From the NCBI GenBank assembly GCA_023101725.1, contig JALJCO010007928.1:930001-994000 (forward strand): a stretch of DNA of 64,000 nt, in the 5' to 3' direction. Positions within the stretch are counted from its first letter, which is position 1; each line of letters opens with the position of its first letter. Positions 38,500 to 50,032 of this stretch are shown here, in pieces. The translations under genes were made by a program, and so were the position numbers. Source of the DNA: Atherinomorus stipes. Taxonomy: Eukaryota > Chordata > Actinopteri > Atheriniformes > Atherinidae. A model generated the notes under the pieces. That model was not told the origin of the DNA, made no database searches, and saw only the letters and a list, made by a program, of their open reading frames with translations.

Positions 38500-38880
38500 T
38501 GTCCCACCCGTTCCCTCAGATCAGCCAATCTGATGCTTCTCTCACACCCCAAACCTAAATACATATCCAGGGGTGACTGATCTTTTATGACTGCTGCTCC
38601 AAAATTATGGAACGACCTGTCGATCCAGGTCAGGCAAGCCAGGTCCTTCACCATTTTTAAATCTAGTTTAAAAACTCACTTTTATTCATTGGCTTGTAAC
38701 ACACTGTAAGATTCCTGGCTTCATTTTGCTTTCTCTGCTTTCATGTTCTTATTTTCACTGTTTTTCAGTGTGTCTTATCTTTATATTATTTCATGTGTTT
38801 GCATTTTTCTTTGCTGTTCAGCACTTTGGTCAGGTTTTGATGTTTTTGAATGTACTCTATACATAAACATGGTATGGTAT
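38500..38880 (+). mobile_element. LINE (L2/Maui-like) ORF2 3' end and tail
   Basis: Starting right after the Tc1 end, the frame reads PTRSLRSANLMLLSHPKPK, an in-frame TGA at 38578-38580, then TAAPKLWNDLSIQVRQARSF and FKSSLKTHFYSL, ending at TAA (38707-38709). This AAPKLWN...R(Q)A..F..FKS.LKT pattern is the well-known C-terminus of fish non-LTR reverse transcriptases. The TGA sits where CGA (arginine) is usual, so it looks like CpG decay. A T-rich 3' tail with GCACTTTGGTCAGG follows. The 5' portion is absent. Exact family is an inference. Confidence 0.8.
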
Positions 38881-40140
38881 GCACCAACACAGTGAGGTAC
38901 AAAGAAAAGAAAAGAAAATACACTTCACAATGCACAATACAGCTTTACAGAACCACAAAAATCCCCACCCAGAACCCTCATTCAGACAGTACACACTTCC
39001 AATTGCATTGTGTTGTGAATTTCTTCACACCAGTACTCATTACATTATCAAGGCTAGGTCACCTTATTAATCAGAAGACTTTTTAATTTAGTCATTGCAG
39101 GGTAATGTACTATCATTAATGGATGGGAAGGTAAAGGCAATGAATGGGGTATTATGCAAAGAAAAGTAAAACTTTTTTACATTCAATCAAACTGAAAAAT
39201 GCGTTGCAGAGCTGTCGCTGTTATCTTGGAAATATTCAACACTTTTAGTTTGTATAAAATTTTGTAAAACTAAAATCTTCTAGTTCTTAAATCTACAACA
39301 TATTATTTTCATATAGATTATCAGAAGCAGCGTTTTGCCTTTTCTTCATGATTAGACTCATTATAAAATGATGATTCATAGCCTGAGAACTGATTCAGTG
39401 ACTCTGTTCACTAAAGACTACAGTTGGCAGCCAGGTCTGGTATCATGTTGATGTAAACTTCTCTCAGCATGCTTCCAGCACTAAACCCCCCACCGTCACA
39501 GAGATCACATTAACTCTTTGAGGCCCAGATTTTATTTCTCACGGTTGCATAAAAGTCTCATCCTTCGCTGGCTCGTTTGGCGAAGACAGCCATGACGCGA
39601 ACTCTGCACCACAAAGAGTTAAATTAAAAAATCAGATCTCTCGGTTCCTCGTGTAAATTCAGTTCGAGGATGTGTGTACGTGTGTGTGTGTGGTTGTAGG
39701 TGCTTCTGTGTAAAATAACACGGAAAAGGTGATTTTCCACTATAGTGAGGTTTCCACAGTGTGTTCCCCCAGGCAGCAGCAGAAGCATGATTGAATTTTG
39801 TGTGTGAGACAGACAGAGAAAGAGAGAGAGAGCGAGAGAGAGAGAGAGAGAGAGTTTGATCTGACCGAGGCACCTCATCCCTCTCCAGCTCCTCCATCAT
39901 TTTTTCATTTTTTATTTCAGCTGTTGGTTGAATTAAGATTTCATTATGTGCCAATGCAATAAGCAAAATACAATTCCCTTTATTACAAACATGTTTTGTA
40001 ACAGAATATTTGGAATATTTTTCCTCAAAAGCAGACCTCCTGTAGATTTTAAAGGGAATAAAGCTCATTGTATTGTAAAGGAAAGAAGAAAACAGTCACT
40101 CTTTCTCAGCGACAGACACTAAGCATTTCTCTCCCTGTAG

Positions 40141-40261
40141 GTGATGCTGATGGTGTAACATCAATCCAGCAGAAGAGAAGAGGAAGACTCACAAGTTTCA
40201 CCACAAACACACATGCAAAAGTAAATGGAAGTGCACTGTCAGTGGTGGGAACCCTTTCCAG
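40141..40261 (+). other. Candidate internal coding exon, unrecognised
   Basis: TTTCTCTCCCTGTAG is a strong splice acceptor and TTTCCAG|GTGAAG a reasonable donor. The 121 bases between are open in one frame (core SIQQKRRGRLTSFTTNTHAK), which stays open upstream too and stops only three bases after the donor. The exon would begin with the last two bases of a codon and end two bases into another. The peptide is basic and unrecognised. Length not divisible by three argues against a simple optional cassette exon. It may be chance. Confidence 0.25.
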
Positions 40262-41783
40262 GTGAAGAAAACCTGATTATACTGGATCAATGTGAACTGG
40301 AGTGACACAGAGAGAAGTGAAAATGAGGCTTCAGCTGGGAAACTTGGAAAGAAGACTAAATAACGCTGAAAAAATGCAGATTTAAACTTGCTCCTGTTGT
40401 ATTTTTGCTGTTTTTCAGTGTGCAGTATTTGTATTTACATTATATCTATGAAATATTTCTCATGTACATTCTTTCTGTATTTTCCTTTCATCAGTTAGTT
40501 TATTCGTTGTATGTTACTTTTGTAAAGCTCCAGTTATAAAATGTCTGTTTATCTTCTGATATTGTTCATAATAAATATGATCCACTTTGATATATCTCTG
40601 TAGATTCACTAAAATGATTACATTTATTTCTTAAAGGAAAATAGACAAATTCAAAACTTCCTGTGGCATCTATCCTTTTTCATATCTGCAGTTAAAAGAT
40701 TAAATAATTTTATACAACACAAACTCCCTGTGATAAACTAGATGTGCCCCTGGCCGCATGCAGCAGTGAGTGTAATTGATCGCATCGCTGTGCTCATAAC
40801 TCACAGCCGTACAGGGAAGCTAACACCCAGAACATGTATGTGTGTATTTTTGTGAGTCATTTTAGACTCTTCATGTCGCTTCCTTTCCCTTCTGTCTCTT
40901 TTCACCTTCCTCATCCTCGATGCCTCAGGGGATGAAACTGACTCAGTTACATCAGACCAAACAGCCCCTCCCCCTGCCCGTCTTTAGCCTCCTCACATAT
41001 ACCCACACACATTTGTTTGTCCACACTCTAGAACCACATTAGTGTGTTTGACCTTATTGATTAATTGTTTTCTATTGATACAAATCAGGATGATCCATCA
41101 CTGATGTCTGTGTTTACGGGGTGGAGACGAGTTGATAGTGATGGATAACAGATTAATCAGTAAACGCTGTGAACTTAGAGCATGGGCACGGCGCACATAC
41201 ACACACGTATCGTGTACACACATATAGTGTTACACTTTTAGGCAAATGCTATTAGTTCACAACTTATTTTATCTGATTTATAAAATGTTTTTAAAAATTT
41301 CATTTTAAAAATGTGAAGGAAAACAAAAAGAAAGCTATTAGGTTACCTGTATTGCAAAAGTGTGGAGGAGCACACTAATTTACATAAATAAGAAGTTCAT
41401 ATGTATGTTACTTATTGTTTATACAGGTTCCTCTTACAGATTTGAATGATGTTAGACTGTCTCAGTGTTACAGCTGGAGTCTAAACTACATGTACTTCAG
41501 GTCAATATCCAATTACTTTCAAGTGTTTGCCAAAGGAGTCCACAAGAATGATGCCCTCTCTCCCAAATACTCTCATGTGCAAAGTTGTTCCTGTCAACCC
41601 TAATCCACCCCATCACTTCCCACCACTTTTCATTTAAATGAATTTTTGTTTTATCTTTTATTAAAATTTTAATATAAAAGAATTGCTGCTGCTATTGTTA
41701 TTACTTTTTTGTTTGTCATTTCCTTTTTTTTTCTTGCGCCTTACTTGCTACTGTGGCGTGTAAATTTCCCCAATAACTCAAAA

Positions 41784-41840
41784 TCTCGTCTCGTCTCGTC
41801 TCGTCTCGTCTCGTCTCGTCTCTCGTCTCGTCTCGTCTCA
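41784..41840 (+). repeat. (TCTCG)n pentanucleotide microsatellite
   Basis: About eleven TCTCG units, with one two-base slip, in a pure pyrimidine-plus-G array containing one CpG per unit. Confidence 0.95.
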
Positions 41841-42022
41841 TCTCACTCTTTACATACCAGAAAATGTAAAGCAGTTTTCAGTCTTGACTTTTTTACACTT
41901 TTGCACCAACAATGATGCATTTTACTTCAGAAAAAAGCCAAGTGACACAGATGATGCAGGTGACAAAATCAGGAACATGGCAGTCAAAGGTGGAAAAATT
42001 GAAGATATGTCTCACTGTAAGC

Positions 42023-42380
42023 TTCTTTCAGACTTGTGCTGGAAACCGGTGATAGTGGGGACTTTGTCCTTTATACTATTTGCATTCAGACATGCGTTCA
42101 GCTCTTTTACTTCGGAGATGTAGCAGATATTACTGGATGGACCCCATGTCATAAGAGTGGAAATATTGCGGTACGTTGTTTTGGCTGAATGCTCAGGAAA
42201 AAGTTCTGGACAGGGTTGAAGGGAGAGTGGGGCTGTACTGATTTATCCGCAACATTTCCTGATGTCTGAAAACTCCCGGGAATCAATAAGTCCACCAGGA
42301 AGCGGCATGTTTGAAAAGACGAGTCCGGTTAAAGAGCGGATGGTCTTTACCGCTCATGTTCCGCAATGCAAGTCTAAAAG
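42023..42380 (+). mobile_element. CTTTCAGACTTG-ended element, copy 1
   Basis: The left end CTTTCAGACTTGTGCTGGAA is matched by an inverted right end TGCAAGTCTAAAAG. The whole 358 bp aligns with 62358-62716 at high identity (shared AGGAAAAAGTTCTGGAC versus AGAAAATGTTCTGGAC, and AGCGGCATGTTTGAAAAGAC in both). No coding frame is conserved between the copies. It is a non-autonomous DNA element; no target duplication is clear, so the superfamily is open. Confidence 0.85.
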
Positions 42381-43207
42381 CAGCTGTACAGTACAGTATG
42401 TAATGCTAAAAAAAAACAACACCTCACTTCTCAGAGAAGGAGTACAAAGGTCATGTTTCCTTTTGTTAATTAATACTTTTAAGTTGAGTATTGGAAAAAG
42501 TAGATGGACATTTGTTGAAACTTCATTCATTTAGAAAAATAGACATTGTGCTTAATGGAGGCATTTTTGTCCTTTTTGGAGTTGATGTGAATGATATTCT
42601 GACATGGAAAATGAAGATCCAACTGTTTCTGGAGAATAACATGGTCACAATCACTGTCAGGAAAGAATTATTTACAGTAAAGAGTGAAAACACATTAAAA
42701 AAAAATACTGACGACGTCTGAGCTTCGGAGGATCAAGGCTCTGTTTGTGTTGTTGTTCGTTGTTTGGTTTTTAGCGTATCTTATACCACCACCTTCTGAC
42801 AGCAGCCTCACTCATCACTGATACCTGATGCTTACTTTTCGTTCAGACTTACATTATCCAAGTTAGAAAACACAGAGTGAACTGAAAAGGAGGTTGCAGC
42901 TAGACCTACACTGCTAGCTACAGGCTGAGAGCGGTATGGAGGTCATTTTCTTGATAGAGGCCATTTGAACGATGTGGATCAGGGAACTGAACCATCAACC
43001 CTGTTCTGTAATGAACGAGCAACCAATCTTATCACAGGTTAGTAGTCTTATCAGTAGACTTTGTAGGTGATCATCAGTAGCTGAATGTTGATTTCATACT
43101 AGTGTTACATCATAGTACATATTTTCCAGTGCTTCTCATCATTATTGTCCAATACAAAACAAAAAGCCTCTGAAATATTTTCTCTGAATTATGTTTTTGA
43201 TGAGGAG

Positions 43208-43442
43208 AGAGATTAGGGGAAGTGGTTAGCGTAGTGATAATGTGGCGGGCTCTGGTGAGGCAGACCCGGGTTTGAGTCCCCTACATGATACTCAGGTGAA
43301 CCACTGTGGACCTTTGAGGAAGGTCCTTAACCCCCACCAACTGCTCCCCAGCACGCTGCTCTCAGGTTGAACCTGAGATGGGTTAGAATTCAGAAAACAA
43401 ATTTCCTACTTGGAATTAATAAAGTATATCTTATTTTTATGA
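43208..43442 (+). mobile_element. tRNA-derived SINE, copy 1
   Basis: A tRNA-like head carries an A box-like AAGTGGTTAGCGTAGTG and a B box-like GGTTTGAGTCCC (43269-43280), the internal RNA polymerase III promoter. The body contains GTGAACCACTGTGG and CCACCAACTGCTCCCC, which also occur in the copy at 53936-54180. The tail AATAAAGTATATCTTATT is typical of a LINE-mobilised SINE. It is not a functional tRNA. Confidence 0.8.
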
Positions 43443-43501
43443 CTGTTGGAAACAACCAAATACAACAGGAACTCAGTTTAGTATGACTGGACCAGTCCTC
43501 T

Positions 43502-43503
<2 letters not shown>

Positions 43504-43533
<30 letters not shown>

Positions 43534-43534
43534 C
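43504..43534. repeat. (AT)n microsatellite between two SINEs
   Basis: About 14 AT units, positioned between the plus-strand SINE and the minus-strand SINE. Confidence 0.95.
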
Positions 43535-43554
43535 TTTATTTTATTTTTTTTTAA

Positions 43555-43728
43555 AGATTTTTGGGCTCTGGTGGCCTTTATTGTGACAGTATATTGACAG
43601 GAGAGGGGGTCAGAGAGTGTGGGGAAGACATGCAGCAAAGGGTCCAAGGCCAGGAATTGAACCTGAGCCCTGTGTTGAGGACCTGTAGCCTCTGCAGGGC
43701 GGCTGCTCAACCAGTTAAGCTAAACACC
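43555..43728 (-). mobile_element. tRNA-derived SINE, minus strand
   Basis: On the minus strand TAGCTTAACTGGTTGAGCAG (43722-43703) is a good A box and GGTTCAATTCC (43663-43653) a near-perfect B box, followed by the body (GCATGTCTTCCCCACACTCT) common in fish SINEs. It belongs to a different family from its plus-strand neighbour. An open frame over it is not a gene. Confidence 0.8.
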
Positions 43729-44913
43729 ATCCTCTCTGGCACAAATCTAATTAAGCTTTTTTATTTATTTGTTTATTTATTTACCTTGATTAAAGAAAAA
43801 TAGTTCATATATTGAAAAAATGAAAGTACTGCAGAATAATCAGGTTTAATTCTAACACAGGGATGTAAACACAGAGTTGTAAACAGATTTAGTTGAATCT
43901 TTTGTCACTTGAGGTAAAAATTAAGTTTCCCTTTGTCTGTTTGTACTCCAGTCCCTGGACCAGTGGAATGATGGGATGATCTGGTGTGTGTGAGAGTGTC
44001 GCAGAGAGTATTTGCTGGCGCCCAGAGCATCCTTTGTGTTGCTGGAATTAACCATGACTTGTCACGTGTAACCGGCTGCTAACCTCCAACCCCATTCAGG
44101 AACCATCCCCTGTGTGTAAGTGTGTGTATGTGTGTATGGATATGTGTGTATGTGTGAGAGAAAGAGGTCAAGCTGTCACAAACACAAGCAAAATCATTGT
44201 TCCCAGCAGAAAAACACATGCACTCAACCAATTCAAGCACACATGTACTAATGTAGCTTACTCTAGATCCCACCTGCTGGTTTTGATGGGAGACTGATGA
44301 ACCTGCAATTAGTGAAAAAAAAAAAAGCATAAAACAGAGCTGAATTTTAGTTTTCATTTTGTCTCACATTTAATTATATTAAACTTGCAAGAATTAAAAT
44401 CCGACTTTTTAAAACAAATTACTTTAATAATGTCAAACTAAATAAATTCATTCACTTCAATTCCCTACAAGAAGTATGCAGCCAGTTTATTTCGTAATAT
44501 TGAAGTTTTAATTAATTACATTGGGGGGTCTAAAAGGAAACATCTCTCAAAAAGGTAATTTTACAGTCAAAACCTTGATCCTTTTCACTATACAGCTAAA
44601 ACACTTTAATTTCAAAATTATTGTGTAATTATCTTTTTGCATGTGTTTTCTAAAAATTAAAAAAGAAAATTAAATTACAATTTAAAGTAAAAACAAATTG
44701 CAAGTAATAATCAGTTGAAAATGTAACAGAGAAAGATGTGGTTTAAATCTCCAGGGATCCAGATGGATGTTGGTTTACTTGTCAACACTGGTGATGATGA
44801 TGATGAGATTATGTGTTATCTGTTTTGCTTTTAATGAAACTCACTGACATGAGTAGAAACTCCCTGTAGTCTGGATGCTTCTTTAGTTAAAATTTCCAGG
44901 GTTACACCAATAT
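43729..44913. other. Non-coding stretch
   Basis: No gene seen. A TG-rich microsatellite lies at 44110-44157. Confidence 0.6.
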
Positions 44914-45439
44914 TAGTTGTCCTCAAAATTATTCATACCCACAATTAAAGAAAGGCTATATTCACCATAGTAATTTACATAACAGGAAACTTAAGAAATT
45001 AATTTTAAAAAAATATATGAAAATTTACAAAATACTTAGTGTATTATTGCTTTTGAATTGTGGTTGAAAATAATCATTAAAGAAAAAAAAAAAACTGTCC
45101 CAGACACATTAGAGCACCTTTCCCATGAACAGTGGACCAACACACCTGTCAACAGGTGCAGATATCTGACTGAACATTAGAGAAAACACCTGATTGCAGT
45201 GATTGCTTCAAAGTGTTGCTCAACAAAGTTTTAGCTTCAGAGCCCCATCGTCCTTGTTTACTTGTTTAATTTTTTGTGTTTGTTTTAATATTTCTGTTGA
45301 AACGCAATTCAAAATCAGTGTCGTGATTTTCATAGATTTTTTTATTTGATATTGCTTTTGTCAATTTCAATTTATTTCACTGCCAGCTGATTTTTTTCCC
45401 TCTTTAATTGGAGGATATGAATAGTTTTAAGGACGGCTG
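44914..45439. mobile_element. Non-autonomous Tc1/mariner-type element, copy 2
   Basis: This is a 526-bp relative of 6617-7136 with the same inverted ends (GTCCTCAAAATTATTCATAC at the left; GGATATGAATAGTTTTAAGG at the right) and the same interior. TA follows the right end. Differences between copies are spread evenly, suggesting independent old insertions. Confidence 0.85.
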
Positions 45440-45769
45440 TATCCTCTACCCCTGCCACTCTGTCTGCTTGAATAACCTGAATGCTATAGTTTAGGAGTCT
45501 AGAATATGTTCCTGCAGCCATGTCTCAAAGAAACACATGGTAATTATGCACCCATCCATGAAAACTGAATTATGGATATGAGGAACTCTTTTTTTTTTTT
45601 TTTTTACTGACTGAAGTTAGAATGGGTCACTCTGCTGACAGATTCTGATCTTTGAGTCAATGAGAAAGTGATCCAGAGTATGCCAAAGCCCATGTGAGCT
45701 CCCACAGTGTCCCAATTCTGACTGCACAGACAAAAGAATATGTTGGATTTATGTAACTCTACAGTGTGC

Positions 45770-46462
45770 ATTAGATGCACACAGATGATTTGCTTTGGCA
45801 GCAACTTTAAAAATTTAGTTAAATTCACACTGTTTATTCATAGTAAAGGCATTATTAAAAACTGGAAGGATAGTGGGGACCCATCGTCTTTCAGGAAAAA
45901 ATGTGGCCGGAAAGGCAGATTCAGTAATGCATCATAGTGCAAGCCTGTGGGGGCAGTGTGATGATCTGGGGTTGCTGCTGTTGCTCAGGTCTAGGTTCAG
46001 CAACAGTATGTCCTCAAAGAATGAGGTCAGCTGATACCTGAATATACTGAATGAGCAGGTTATTCCATCAATGGATTTTTCTTCCCTGATGACACAGGCA
46101 TATTCCAAGACGACAATACCAGAATTCATCAGGCTCAAACTGTGAAAGACTGGTTCAGGGAGCATGACACATCATTTTCACACATGGATTGGCCCCCACA
46201 GAGTCCAGACCTCAACTCTCTTTGAGAATCTTTGGGATGGAGAAGGCTGAGGTCAGCAGTCAGACTCTACCATCATCATCATCAAGATCTTGGTGAAAAA
46301 TGAATGCAACACTGGATGGAAATAAATCTTGTGATATTGCAGAAGCTTATTGAAACAATACCGCAGAAAATGCGTGCGAAATCAAAGCTAAAGGCGGTCC
46401 AATGAAATATTAAAGTGTAAAACCATTTTTTTTTGTTTGTTTGTTTTTTTGGCCAGGCAGTG
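45770..46462 (+). mobile_element. Decayed Tc1-family transposon, second family
   Basis: The right end AAAAAAC..GGCCAGGCAGTG is followed by TA (46463-46464), a Tc1-type terminus different from that at 38497. The interior is a transposase relic (separate entry). The matching left inverted repeat (CACTGCCTGGCC) was not found, so the 5' end is lost or too degraded. Confidence 0.75.
45840..46400 (+). pseudogene. Tc1-family transposase relic
   Basis: Scattered frames preserve family landmarks in order. KNWKDSGDPSSFRKKCGRKG belongs to the N-terminal helix-turn-helix/GRPR-hook region. GGSVMIWG-like sequence near 45951-45975 is the first catalytic aspartate neighbourhood. [18 protein letters not shown] (about 46093-46150) is the second aspartate block, and WPPQSPDLN (about 46189-46216) is the glutamate block, followed at once by a stop where the glutamate motif should continue. 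QDLGEK and MQHWMEINLVILQKLIETIP near the C-terminus are also split by a stop. Several stops and shifts make it inactive. Confidence 0.85.
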
Positions 46463-46464
46463 TA

Positions 46465-49400
46465 TTTTTTAAAAAAAAGCTTTGCAGATGCTGTTAAACA
46501 CTCGCAGTAATGCCATTTTCCCCTTCTGGACACAACCTTCATAAAACACTAGATCCCTGTCTTATCTGACCCGGCATCCCACAGTGGAAGGTGGAGAGCA
46601 GAGCTTCTCCTGTGTTTACTGTAATCACACCGATGTCTCAGGCCTCTCACATCTCATGTAGCACTTACAAGAAAAACAAACAGTGTCGTATATTAACCTG
46701 TCAGTTATTGTGTCATAAAAGTGTGCGGCAGAGAGGTGTAGGTGCTTCAGAATGTGAACACATGCACTGACACTGTAATTGAAAATCTGGCCCTTTAACA
46801 CTGAGAGATGCCCTTAAGCTCCCTGGAAGACACCCCAACCCCCCCACCCACCCACCCACCCAATGTGTCCATCATCGCCTTCTGTCTCGCTGCCATGAAA
46901 TATAATAATCAATTTAACAGAGGAGCTCTGTTAATTATCTAATAGTCAGACAGGTTACTGTCAATTTTCTCTGATACATTTTATATTAAAATAACAGAAA
47001 CTATCTGCTAGAAAGCAGCTTCATGTCATTTGATGTCTTTAAGTGTCTTATTGTTTTCATTTATCTTGGAGCACTTTGTGATTTTTATCTTTATAAGGCC
47101 CTCTATAAATAAACCTTCCATACTTACTACTACACATCCTATAATCCTGCCATACTCACGTCCTATAATGAGATCAGTTTTCTTCCTCACTCATCCTCTT
47201 CCAGTGAAGTACAGTATAAGGAAACAATTACATATCACGTCATCAGACTGTGTCCTTCCTCGCGTCTCAGTGAATAATGACAGAGTCCTAATGAAGTGCA
47301 GGACATGGCTGGGGTTGATGGAACTGATTGCCACAAACACAAACAACAATACAATCTCAGTCTGAGAGACGACAGCAGACAAGTCTGTTTTCTGCAAACA
47401 AGAAGGAACTCAGTCATGTCTGTCTTCCTCTGTCTCTCCTCCCATCTCCTCCAGCCTCCAGTGTCTCGTCTTTAACACAGTTGTCCTTCATTACACTGAT
47501 CACTTCTCCTGATTCCTGCCACACAGTGCTGTATGTAGGGGATTATCTTAGATTCTGCATACATGTGAATAATTAATGTTCTTAATTCTACTATATTGCT
47601 GTTGTTTCTTTATAGATAAAGTGCAATGATCTTTTTGTTTTTAAAATGTGAAGCATTATAAACATAGGACACAGTTTACCTTCCTATTGGCTTACTCCTG
47701 GATGCTGTAATTTGACAAATCCATGATTAATGATTAAGCAATCTTTAATAAATATTCCCTAATGAATCCTACAGGAAAACTATCACACAGACGAGTAACT
47801 GTGAGCTTATGTCTAAAAATCATTTTAAAAAACAAGTTCATGAATATTAGTAGATGGATCATTTTGATCAGTTTCATTCAGCGATTAGAGGCTCTTGACT
47901 GTAAGCCAATCAGAAATTGAAAAAAAAAAAAAAAAAAACTTTATTCCCTATGAATTACAGTGGTTTGGACACTTGACTGGTACTGCACTATGAGTCACTT
48001 GGCTTAAAACTGGGGGAAAGAGTTTAAACAAAGGAGTTTAAGGTGGGTGTTGATGAATCATGATGTATGAGACAAGCAAAATAAAAATATCAAGACTGTA
48101 ACTTTTAGTGGCAAGGGGACTGCATGCTGATCAACAGCTTGTTTACAGTACTCAGCATTGTCAAACCCAAAAGTGAAACACAAGTACACCTAAGCCGTTT
48201 TTTAGAGTGGTAAAAAAAAAAAAAAAGCACTGGCCATGTTTCTTCTGAATAAAAGTTCATTCTGCTGGAATGTAAACCCCTCATTCCAAACAAAAGTGAT
48301 AATTCGAAACAAAACATATCTCCAACGTAACTTTCTCTTTTAATTTGGAATAAAATAATTCCTCTTGTAAACCTTTAATTGTCTAAGTTAATTTCGGTCT
48401 TTCTGCGCATGCTCCTTCCCGTGTCCTGTTGCAATGGCAGATGTCGAAGCACAAAACAAGCGTCAGACATAAGCCAGCTGAAATAAAGTATGTTACCATA
48501 GAGTTAAGCTGTTGCTACAAAAATACAATCAAAATCAAAGCAAAAACCTGTATTATTATTATATGGTTTTCCATGTTGTAGGCAAAATTAAAAGTAGCAG
48601 GAACCGGGGTTTGTTTACTGCCAGGTAGACATAAATGGACGTTAATACGTGACGTCCGCCCCTGCAAGCAGAACCGTTCCAAACTCCCAGATCTAAAGCA
48701 AAATTAAATATACGTGTTTTTATGTAAACTTTAATTCAGAATTATTATTTCTATGTAAATACATAAGGAAATGTTTGGAATAATTAATTCTAAATGATAA
48801 AACATCATGTAACCAGGGCCATCAACTGGCTTTTACTGCAACGACAGATTTTCTAAATCACATTAATTTGCATTATTATCCCCAATTTTTAATTGCCATT
48901 AATGGGAACACAAAATTTCAATAACAGTTACTGTTCACAGAACACTAATTTACCTTGTCCACGAAATATTGATAAAGTATTGATTAACTTCTCAGTAACC
49001 ACCTGTTGGGACATTATGTTACAATTTAAAGTAAGAAATCAGTGAAGAAGATATTATTTGCTAGTCACTTAAGTATTTGCTAATCTGTATTATGCATTAC
49101 TACTTGAGTCCCTGAGCAAATGTTGAAGTCATTAAAAATGGTTTGATCAACTCCAGGTTGTTTTTCAAATGACACAGTTAGTGGTCCTAATTGTGTAAGG
49201 GCAGCTGTTTACATTTCAACTAATTATTTCAGATCTGGCGTGTACACGCACCACGTTTAACATGTTTCAGTTGGGTAGCCCTGACGCGATGAGTTCAATG
49301 TCATCCTGCCGCAATACACTGAGTTCAAACTCATAAAGGAACAATTACCTAATCAATTACAATTACAATTACCTCATCAGTTTCAAAGTTTTTGTTAAAT

Positions 49401-49791
49401 TAGATATTTTGTCTTGAAATGTTGAAATTTTATATAAAAATATGTATATATATATATATATATATATTTATATGCATTTATATATACTGTCATATTTATA
49501 TATAACTATATATATATATATCACCCTAAAAACAGATGAGAAAAAACGTTATTCAATTCCACCACTGTTATATTAATATAATCTTGTTTGGAAATAATTT
49601 TTTGCTCCATTTTGACAAATGTCATGAGCTCTCTTTGAAAAAAGAAATAATTTGTATAAAATTATCATAAAATAAAATAAGATAAAATCTGTCAATGACT
49701 TAAATGTTTTTATCATGTGTAGTTTGTTGAAAGGGACTGAGACTCGCTATCAGCTCAATTTAATGCTTGATGTAATGTTTTTACGATAATG
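46465..49791. other. Non-coding stretch with possible repeats
   Basis: No gene recognised. A CCCA array lies at 46832-46861. At 47015-47110 GGAGCACTTTGTGATTTTTA and GCCCTCTATAAATAAA resemble the 3' end of a fish LINE. At about 48230-48790 words such as GGAATGTAAACCCCTCATTC and TGTAAATACATAAGG in opposite orientation suggest a degraded DNA element, not bounded. TA arrays occupy 49441-49523. Confidence 0.5.
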
Positions 49792-49799
49792 TTGTATTA

Positions 49800-50024
49800 C
49801 AAGGGTGCCCAAGTCCAGTCTTTCAGAGCTATTATCCTGCACATTTTGGTTTTATCCCTTGTCCAACACACCTGAATCAAATGAAAAGCTCGTTACCAGG
49901 CCCCTGTTAAGCTGAATGGCATGTGCATGAGGGAATTTATTTATTTGATTCAGGTGTGTTTGAGGGGATATGTTCTAAAAATTGCAGGACAGTAGCTCTC
50001 GTGGACCAGAATTGGGAACCCTTG
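49800..50024. mobile_element. Palindromic hAT-type MITE with 8-bp target duplication
   Basis: The element starts CAAGGGTGCCCAAGTCCAGT, and its right end is the inverted counterpart (AATTGGGAACCCTTG). The inverted similarity runs through most of its 225 bp, including AACACACCTGAATCAAATGA against TTTGATTCAGGTGTGTTTGA. Both sides are flanked by TTGTATTA (49792-49799 and 50025-50032), an exact 8-bp duplication as made by hAT transposases. It has no coding capacity. Related palindromic elements are very common in fish genomes. Confidence 0.95.
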
Positions 50025-50032
50025 TTGTATTA

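Larger units (their letters stand above)
38881..42022. other. Mostly non-coding stretch
   Basis: Apart from the exon candidate at 40141-40261 no gene is seen. A GA array lies at 39818-39855, and short CA runs at 41195-41222. Confidence 0.55.

Noticed and set aside
39619..40068. 149-codon minus-strand frame with serine-leucine repeats
   Set aside because: Its repeat part translates the GA microsatellite at 39818-39855.
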